The position numbers and the translations under genes were made by a program. A model generated the notes under the pieces. The model searched no databases. It was given only the letters and a program-made list of their open reading frames with translations, and was not told where the DNA came from. Below are positions 58,766-64,000 of a stretch of DNA of 64,000 nt, in pieces (position 1 is the first letter of the stretch; each line of letters starts with the position of its first letter). The stretch is from Flavobacterium fryxellicola (lineage in GTDB: Bacteria; Bacteroidota; Bacteroidia; Flavobacteriales; Flavobacteriaceae): NCBI RefSeq assembly GCF_900143245.1, contig NZ_FRDK01000002.1:310001-374000 (forward strand), read 5' to 3'.

Positions 58766-59557
58766 ATGTTATTCCAAATAAAATCATACCTCATCTTCCT
58801 TTGGCATTCTAAAAATGAACATGGGGTGCATTCTCCCTTTGTATTCCATTTGCTTACAAAATGTTTTTATGATAAAAAGGTGAAACCCGTTGATACTATT
58901 TTAGAAAACTATCGAAATTCACTTTTGGCAAACAACGATACGATAGAGGTAACGGATTTTGGTGCGGGTTCCAGAGTTTTCAAATCCAATACACGGTCCA
59001 TTTCCAAAATCGCTAAAACTGCAGGAATCAGTAGCAAACGAGCAGCATTATTATACCGAATTGTACATTATTTGCAACCTGAATCTATTTTAGAAATTGG
59101 TACATCATTGGGAATGGCAACTGCTGCACTGTTCTTAGGATCCCAAAATCTCAAAACTAAAGTAAAAGTAATCACTCTTGAAGGCTGCCCTGAAACCGTA
59201 AGACAAGCCCAAAACCAATTTAAACAATTTGGTTTTACCACTATAAATTCAATCAAAACCGAATTCAGTAGCTACTTCAATTCCCTTCAGTTTTCGGGTT
59301 TCAACTTTGGACTCATTTACTTTGACGGAAATCACTCTAAAAAAGCAACATTGGAGTATTTCGAATTATTACTTTCAACCGTGAGTAACGATACGGTTTG
59401 GATATTCGATGACATTCACTGGTCACAAGAAATGGAAGAAGCTTGGGAAATTATTAAAAGTCACCCGCAAGTTACAGTCACTATTGATACATTCCAGTGG
59501 GGATTGGTATTTTTTAGAAGAGAACAGCCCAAAGAACATTTTGTGATTCGGGTTTAA
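58766..59557 (+). CDS. Class I SAM-dependent methyltransferase
   Basis: 263 residues from the ATG at 58766 (MLFQIKSYLIFLWHSKNEHG); the frame opens at a TTG at 58751, which is less likely. The Rossmann methyltransferase core is visible: SILEIGTSLGMATAAL (motif I), VKVITLEGCPETVRQA, LIYFDGNHSKKATLEYF and VWIFDDIHWSQEMEEAW, resembling O-methyltransferase-like proteins. The substrate is unknown. It is divergent from the SDR-like gene and convergent with the 59615 lipoprotein gene. Confidence 0.88.
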   Translation: MLFQIKSYLIFLWHSKNEHGVHSPFVFHLLTKCFYDKKVKPVDTILENYRNSLLANNDTIEVTDFGAGSRVFKSNTRSISKIAKTAGISSKRAALLYRIVHYLQPESILEIGTSLGMATAALFLGSQNLKTKVKVITLEGCPETVRQAQNQFKQFGFTTINSIKTEFSSYFNSLQFSGFNFGLIYFDGNHSKKATLEYFELLLSTVSNDTVWIFDDIHWSQEMEEAWEIIKSHPQVTVTIDTFQWGLVFFRREQPKEHFVIRV

Positions 59558-59560
59558 CCC

Positions 59561-59592
59561 AAAAAAAAATGACAGCCATTGCTGACTGTCAT
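59561..59592 (-). terminator. Terminator of the 59615 lipoprotein gene
   Basis: ATGACAG (59569-59575) pairs with CTGTCAT (59586-59592). The A-run at 59561-59569 gives a T-run on the minus strand. Confidence 0.78.
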
Positions 59593-59614
59593 CCTTAATT
59601 GAATTAATTATTCC

Positions 59615-60295
59615 TTATTCTTTCGCTCTTTTCATTTCTCCTGATTTAGCTCCCATTCTATTCAAAGTATACATTGGGGCAAATTTCACTTTCAAACCAG
59701 AAATTTTTCTATTGTCTTCAGCTGAAAGCCCTTCTTTTTCAACAGTATTCTTTCTGCTGTCTAATGCCTCATACATCAATTTTATTTCATCCCAGTCTTC
59801 ACGTGAGTACTTATCTTTGTTATTTTCAACGGTATGAATAAATTGTTGGTACACATTATGAATGTTTGCTGCATTTACCCAACTAAAATTCATGTCCTCA
59901 CCCATTTTACCTTCACCAAACAAGGCATTCCTCATTTGCTGCTTATTGTTAGGTGTAGAAACTACTGCAGCTGCTTGTGCTTCCATTTTTTGAGCTTCTA
60001 CCTTCGCTTTCAGAGCTTCGTATTTTGCTCTACTTGCGTCAAGACGTGCTTGTGCATCAGCATTATCTTTCATGTTAGCAATTGCCGCTTCAGCTTCTCC
60101 CGCTCTTAATTGGTATGACGCCTCTATTCCTTCCCAGTTTCCTTCTGCATCTGCTGCTGCAACATTACCTAATGAATCTACATACATTACATAGCTATCC
60201 ACTTTTTTTTCATCTTGCTCCGCTTTTTCATCTTTACAAGATGTAAATCCAATAGCGATTACCGCTAATCCTAATGCCAATTTTGTATTTTTCAT
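59615..60295 (-). CDS. Helical lipoprotein of unknown function
   Basis: 226 residues. The lipoprotein signal ends GFTSC (Cys20). The mature protein has a charged N-terminal stretch (about 21-50), an Ala/Glu/Lys-rich probable coiled coil (about 60-110, EAEAAIANMKDNADAQARLDASR-like heptads) and a mostly helical C-terminal half. The family is not recognised with confidence. A good promoter (TTG and TACATTTG, 60325-60354) lies upstream. The envelope location is clear; a structural or scaffolding role is only a guess. Confidence 0.82.
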   Translation of the reverse strand: MKNTKLALGLAVIAIGFTSCKDEKAEQDEKKVDSYVMYVDSLGNVAAADAEGNWEGIEASYQLRAGEAEAAIANMKDNADAQARLDASRAKYEALKAKVEAQKMEAQAAAVVSTPNNKQQMRNALFGEGKMGEDMNFSWVNAANIHNVYQQFIHTVENNKDKYSREDWDEIKLMYEALDSRKNTVEKEGLSAEDNRKISGLKVKFAPMYTLNRMGAKSGEMKRAKE

Positions 60296-60665
60296 AATTT
60301 AAGATTTGATTAATTATTACTAAACAAATGTAAATAAGATTGATCTATATTCAATAAATAACAAAAAATTATATAAAAAATTAACATAATTGTGAAATAA
60401 AAAAAATAAAAGTGTGAATTATACAAATAGATACTAGAATTATGTAAAACTTTAAATTCACATTATACTTATCGATAAACTTAAAACTGACCTTAATTTG
60501 CCAACTAAAAAAAACAAAATAATAAAGGATCTAAATTTCAGTAGTTGCATACTGTAACAAATTTAAAAAACAACTACTTATTAGTAATTCAAAAGTTTTT
60601 GTACTTTTAAAATCTAAATTAATAGTAACCCGCGCACCGTCAAAGGTTAAAAATCATACATTCTA
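60296..60665. other. Divergent intergenic region
   Basis: 370 bases, AT-rich, no coding sequence seen. It holds the promoter of the minus-strand lipoprotein gene and, toward the right, the undefined promoter of the ABC ATPase gene. Confidence 0.55.
60325..60354 (-). promoter_or_regulatory. Promoter of the 59615 lipoprotein gene (-33 and -7)
   Basis: On the minus strand TTG (60354-60352) and TACATTTG (60332-60325) are separated by 19 bases, a good match to the Bacteroidota TTTG/TAnnTTTG pattern. The ATG is 29 bases further on. Confidence 0.65.
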
Positions 60666-61352
60666 ATGGCAAACCCGCTAATAAAAATAACTAACATCAA
60701 AAGAGATTTTGTCTTAGGAAATGAAATCGTTTATGTTCTTAAAGGCATTGATTTAGAGATCAACAAAGGAGAATATGTAGCATTAATGGGGCCTTCAGGA
60801 TCTGGAAAGTCCACCTTAATGAATTTATTAGGGTGCTTAGACACACCTACTTCCGGAACTTATATTTTGAATGGAAAGGATGTAAGCCAGATGAAAGACG
60901 ATGAATTAGCAGAAATTCGCAACAAAGAAATTGGGTTTGTTTTCCAAACTTTCAACCTTTTACCGAGAACAACTGCATTAGACAACGTGGCTTTACCCAT
61001 GATCTATGCTGGGTTTTCTAAATCAGATAGAAACAAGCGCGCCTCCGAAGTATTGGATCAAGTAAATCTCTCTGACCGAATGGATCACCAACCCAACCAA
61101 CTTTCAGGAGGACAACGCCAGCGTGTGGCCATCGCTAGAGCATTGGTTAACAAACCGTCCATCATTCTTGCGGATGAACCTACTGGGAATTTAGATAGTA
61201 AAACTTCATTAGAAATAATGAAACTTTTTGGAGACATCCACGCCAATGGAAATACTGTAATTTTGGTTACACATGAGGAGGAAATCGCTGCTTATGCACA
61301 CCGAATTATACGCTTGAGAGATGGACTAATTGAAAGTGACACTACCAAATAG
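60666..61352 (+). CDS. ABC transporter ATP-binding protein (MacB/LolD type)
   Basis: 228 residues, the typical length of LolD/MacB-type ATPases. Walker [10 protein letters not shown] (42-50), Q-loop [10 protein letters not shown], signature LSGGQRQR, Walker [14 protein letters not shown] and the H-loop THEEE are present. It drives a permease for lipoprotein sorting, peptide export or cell-division control, but no partner permease gene is adjacent, so the exact system is open. It acts at the cytoplasmic side of the inner membrane. Confidence 0.93.
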   Translation: MANPLIKITNIKRDFVLGNEIVYVLKGIDLEINKGEYVALMGPSGSGKSTLMNLLGCLDTPTSGTYILNGKDVSQMKDDELAEIRNKEIGFVFQTFNLLPRTTALDNVALPMIYAGFSKSDRNKRASEVLDQVNLSDRMDHQPNQLSGGQRQRVAIARALVNKPSIILADEPTGNLDSKTSLEIMKLFGDIHANGNTVILVTHEEEIAAYAHRIIRLRDGLIESDTTK

Positions 61353-61556
61353 TTTTTTTCAAGAGCTTTTTCCGGCTGTACGTCACCATTTTTTCTATTA
61401 CCTACAGCCCACAAAAGGCCAAAGGATTTAGAAAAGGATTTCCAATGCAAACAAAGTTCACTGAATCCCAAATAAAAAAAGGGCATAATGAAGGAATCCT
61501 AGCCAAGGAATCTCTATTCTGATTGCGTTTATAATTCAAAATAACACCTCACAAAA

Positions 61557-62414
61557 ATGAAAATCGCTTTACTCACGTGCGAAAAACTTCCCGATTTAAA
61601 TCCCGAAGACCAAAAAATAATTCCAGCACTCGCCCAACACAATATAGAATCTTCCGCTGTTATTTGGAGCGATAAAAATGTTATTTGGACTGATTTTGAC
61701 TATTTAATTTTTCGCAATACTTGGGATTATTTCGAGAAGGAAGCCGAATTTAAACTTTGGCTGGACCACATAGAAAAATTAGGAATCAAAACACTGAACC
61801 CTATCAAGGTAATTAAGCAAAACATACATAAGTTTTACCTACGGGAAATGCAGCAACAAGGAATTGCAATTTTGCCAACTCTTTTTATAGATAAAACTGA
61901 CCATCTTGATCTGGCAAAACGAATTCCTTCTCATTGGAAAAAAGCAGTCATAAAACCTGCTTTTTCCGCGGGTTCCTATCTAACAGAAGTTTTTGAAGTA
62001 GCAAATAGTCCAGAAATAGACAAGCAATATGCACCGATTGCTTTAGAGAAAGAATTGCTGGTGCAAGAATTCATGCCTCAGATTCAAACATTAGGTGAAA
62101 CCTCCTTTATCTTTTTCAACAAAAAATTCTCTCATGCAGTGAATAAAAAACCGGTTGATGGCGATTTTAGGGTTCAATCTCTTTTTGGAGGAATCTATAC
62201 GTTGGTGCATCCAAGTCAAGACTTGATTCTAAAAGCACAAAAAGTAGTCGATACCTTTAAAGAAGATTTACTATATGCTCGCGTAGACGGTATTTTAATT
62301 GACCAAGAACTTTACCTCATGGAAGTGGAGTGTATTGAACCCGATCTGTATTTCAATCTAAGTGAAAATTCATTGAACCGATTTATTGCATCAATAGTAA
62401 AATTAATAGCCTAA
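61557..62414 (+). CDS. ATP-grasp family protein
   Basis: 285 residues. The fold matches glutathione-synthetase-like ATP-grasp enzymes: DYLIFRNTWDYFEK at the pre-grasp part, KPAFSAGSYLTEVF, LLVQEFMPQIQTLGETSFIFF, DFRVQSLFGG and LYLMEVECIEPDLYF (metal-binding acidic residues) in order. Such enzymes ligate a carboxylate to an amine or thiol using ATP; the substrates here are unknown. Its stop codon overlaps the -7 box of the next gene, so the two are adjacent but separately promoted. Confidence 0.88.
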   Translation: MKIALLTCEKLPDLNPEDQKIIPALAQHNIESSAVIWSDKNVIWTDFDYLIFRNTWDYFEKEAEFKLWLDHIEKLGIKTLNPIKVIKQNIHKFYLREMQQQGIAILPTLFIDKTDHLDLAKRIPSHWKKAVIKPAFSAGSYLTEVFEVANSPEIDKQYAPIALEKELLVQEFMPQIQTLGETSFIFFNKKFSHAVNKKPVDGDFRVQSLFGGIYTLVHPSQDLILKAQKVVDTFKEDLLYARVDGILIDQELYLMEVECIEPDLYFNLSENSLNRFIASIVKLIA

Positions 62415-62419
62415 ATTTG
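62412..62419 (+). promoter_or_regulatory. -7 box of the adenosyltransferase gene
   Basis: TAAATTTG matches TAnnTTTG. It overlaps the stop codon of the ATP-grasp gene and lies 26 bases before the ATG at 62446. Confidence 0.5.
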
Positions 62420-62445
62420 TTTTTTTAAAATCAAATACCCAGTAG

Positions 62446-63015
62446 ATGAAAGTATATACAAAAACGGGAGACAAAGGAACAACAGCCCTTTTTGGAGGAA
62501 CTCGTGTCCCAAAAGACCATGCCCGTATCGAAAGTTACGGAACTGTTGACGAATTGAATTCTCACATCGGTTTAATTCGCGATCAGGAAATGCATGCGCA
62601 TTACAAAGAAATTCTTATTGAAATTCAGGATCGTTTGTTTACGGTAGGAGCTATTCTTGCGACGCCACCTGAAAAAGAAGTGAAGAAAAACGGAGAACTT
62701 CGTTTGAAAAAATTAGGAATTATAGAATCTGACATTGAATTATTGGAAAATGAAATAGATGCTATGGAAGAGGCGCTTCCGCCAATGACTCATTTCGTAC
62801 TTCCAGGTGGACATACCACTGTGTCATATTGTCATATAGCGCGTTGTGTATGCCGCAGAGCAGAGCGTTTAGCAGTCCATTTAAGCCATAATGAACCCGT
62901 TGCAGAGGTCGCTATTAAATACCTAAACCGACTTTCTGACTACCTTTTTGTGTTGGCACGAAAGTTGTCTCATGACCTGAACGCCGAAGAAGTGAAATGG
63001 ATTCCAAGGAAATAA
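62446..63015 (+). CDS. Cob(I)alamin adenosyltransferase, PduO type
   Basis: 189 residues. It adds the 5'-deoxyadenosyl group of ATP to cob(I)alamin, forming coenzyme B12. The N-terminal ATP-binding stretch MKVYTKTGDKGTTALFGGTR, SYGTVDELNSHIGLIRD and the C-terminal CRRAERLAVHL and KYLNRLSDYLFVLAR are diagnostic for the PduO-type (ATR) family. Adenosylcobalamin would serve B12-dependent enzymes such as methylmalonyl-CoA mutase, which is linked by metabolism to the acyl-CoA carboxylase at 27078-30768 (inference). Confidence 0.95.
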   Translation: MKVYTKTGDKGTTALFGGTRVPKDHARIESYGTVDELNSHIGLIRDQEMHAHYKEILIEIQDRLFTVGAILATPPEKEVKKNGELRLKKLGIIESDIELLENEIDAMEEALPPMTHFVLPGGHTTVSYCHIARCVCRRAERLAVHLSHNEPVAEVAIKYLNRLSDYLFVLARKLSHDLNAEEVKWIPRK

Positions 63016-63147
63016 AATTTCAAATTGAGGAGTACCGATATATGATTTCAGAATTATGATTAAAATCAAAAATCGTTAATTTAGAGTCAAAAATCAACAA
63101 TCAAAACGAACGTTCTTAACTTTTTATTAAAATAAATCATTTTTTAC

Positions 63148-63177
63148 TTGTGTTTTTCAGTAAAAAATTTATTTTTG
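63148..63177 (+). promoter_or_regulatory. Promoter of the DUF2795 gene (-33 and -7)
   Basis: TTG (63148-63150) and TATTTTTG (63170-63177) are 19 bases apart. The ATG is 22 bases after the -7 box. Confidence 0.65.
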
Positions 63178-63199
63178 CACAAAACTAAATAGACAACAG

Positions 63200-63421
63200 A
63201 TGTATTGGACATTAGAATTAGCATCCTATCTAAGTGATGCACCATGGCCTGCTAACAAAGATGAACTTATTGACTACGCTATTAGAGCAGGAGCTCCATT
63301 AGAAGTAGTAGAAAACCTTCAATCTATAGAGGATGAAGGCGAGATATATGAATCAATGGAAGAAATATGGCCAGATTATCCTACGGACGAAGATTATCTT
63401 TGGAATGAGGATGAATATTAA
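63200..63421 (+). CDS. DUF2795 domain protein
   Basis: 73 residues, acidic, starting MYWTLELASYLSDAPWPANK with LIDYAIRAGAPLEVVENL, matching DUF2795. The C-terminus is very acidic and aromatic (EEIWPDYPTDEDYLWNEDEY). It is a small cytoplasmic protein of unknown function, conserved in Bacteroidota. It is transcribed alone from a good promoter, ends at a terminator, and is followed by secA. Confidence 0.93.
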   Translation: MYWTLELASYLSDAPWPANKDELIDYAIRAGAPLEVVENLQSIEDEGEIYESMEEIWPDYPTDEDYLWNEDEY

Positions 63422-63436
63422 AAAGTAAACCAATAA

Positions 63437-63464
63437 AAAAGTCTCAAAAGAGGCTTTTTTTTGG
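63437..63464 (+). terminator. Terminator after the DUF2795 gene
   Basis: AGTCTC (63440-63445) pairs with GAGGCT (63450-63455) with one G-U pair, followed by a T-run. Confidence 0.75.
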
Positions 63465-63505
63465 TTTAAATTTACAGAATTACACAATTAGAAATAAAAT
63501 ATATT

Positions 63506-64000
63506 ATGAGTTTCATAAACAGTATTATCAAAGTCTTTGTTGGCGATAAGTCACAAAAGGATGTGAAAGCATTACAACCTTATCTTAACAAAATTAAAAC
63601 TTTTGAAAATCCTTTAATGTCATTATCAAATGATGAACTTAGAGCGCGTACCGCATTTTTCAAAGATAAAATAAAACAAGATCGTTCTGAAAAAGACGCG
63701 AAAATTACCGCTCTTAAACAGGAAGTAGAGGGAATTCTTGATATAGATAAAAGAGAAGATCTTTACATCGCTATTGATGCACTGGAGAAAGAAGCCTACG
63801 ATATATCAGAAAAAACATTGATGGAAATTCTTCCTGAAGCTTTTGCTGTAGTCAAAGAAACAGCAAGACGTTTCAAAGACAACTCACAAATTGTCGTTAC
63901 GGCAACTCCAAAAGACCGAGAACTATCTGCCACAAAAAGTTATATCACTTTAGACGGAGATACTGCTATTTGGGCTAATTCATGGAGTGCAGCAGGGAAA
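63506..64000 (+). CDS. secA: Preprotein translocase ATPase SecA, 3'-truncated
   Basis: 165 residues are visible and the gene continues past the window. SecA drives the Sec protein-export pathway at the inner membrane. The N-terminus (MSFINSIIKVFVGDKSQKD, LQPYLNKIKTFENPLMSLSNDELRARTAFFKDK) and the later PEAFAVVKETARR match SecA. The acidic/Lys-rich insert between (about residues 60-100) is typical of Bacteroidota SecA. The Walker motifs lie beyond the window edge. The start ATG is 84 bases after the DUF2795 stop. Confidence 0.93.
   Translation, partial: MSFINSIIKVFVGDKSQKDVKALQPYLNKIKTFENPLMSLSNDELRARTAFFKDKIKQDRSEKDAKITALKQEVEGILDIDKREDLYIAIDALEKEAYDISEKTLMEILPEAFAVVKETARRFKDNSQIVVTATPKDRELSATKSYITLDGDTAIWANSWSAAGK

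Overview
The window is a low-GC, gene-dense piece of a Bacteroidota chromosome, most likely Flavobacterium or a close relative. The main reasons are three giant secreted proteins ending in type B type IX secretion (T9SS) sorting domains, TAnnTTTG-type -7 promoter boxes in front of many genes, tRNA genes without an encoded CCA, a BshC bacillithiol enzyme, a 492-residue ProRS, and the rpmB-rpmG-DUF4295-ftsY cluster. I see no phage, insertion sequence, CRISPR array or rRNA. Most of the window is core genome with small accessory pockets.

Layout. 1-7084: two tandem paralogous T9SS surface proteins, the first cut by the window edge. 7339-11434: typA, then a PAS histidine kinase coupled to a single-domain response regulator whose stop codon starts a TAA triplet repeat. 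11524-13666 (minus): rpsT, three tRNA-Glu genes and proS. 13767-16463: a Trp/Gly/Asn-repeat lipoprotein and a FadL-like outer membrane protein, followed by a terminator and a structured-RNA candidate. 16703-19448: rimO, a small exported protein and an AmpD-like amidase lipoprotein. 20015-26363: a porin, two small exported proteins, an aldehyde dehydrogenase and a CHASE4 hybrid kinase. 27078-30768 (minus): a three-gene acyl-CoA carboxylase (carrier protein, biotin carboxylase, carboxyltransferase). 30871-37264: a radical SAM protein and an SBBP-repeat T9SS protein. 37319-42973: an MFS transporter, bshC, ndk, a DUF721 protein, two lipoproteins and a second copy of the RNA candidate. 42975-46316 (minus): a previously unlisted 58-residue membrane protein, ftsY, DUF4295, rpmG, rpmB and cinA. 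46888-51956 (minus): Hpt protein, FAH-family enzyme, exonuclease, an E2 acyltransferase, a glycosyltransferase and a cupin. 52335-59557: a secreted propeller-like protein, an ABC-F ATPase, a decayed pseudogene, a lipoprotein gene bracketed by 64-base direct repeats, a zinc-ribbon SDR and a methyltransferase. 59615-64000: a lipoprotein, a LolD/MacB-type ATPase, an ATP-grasp protein, a cobalamin adenosyltransferase, DUF2795 and the start of secA.

Themes. Envelope and secretion functions dominate (T9SS cargo, lipoproteins, porins, FtsY and SecA targeting), with translation housekeeping (TypA, ProRS, RimO, S20, L28, L33, tRNA-Glu) and phosphorelay parts (two kinases, a response regulator, an orphan Hpt). 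The least explained signals are the paired structured-RNA candidate (16518-16587 and 41666-41766), the repeat-flanked lipoprotein cassette (56151-56770), the SDR that lacks its usual catalytic tyrosine, and the prion-like/RGG-like lipoprotein. All calls were made by reading the sequence; no database search was run.
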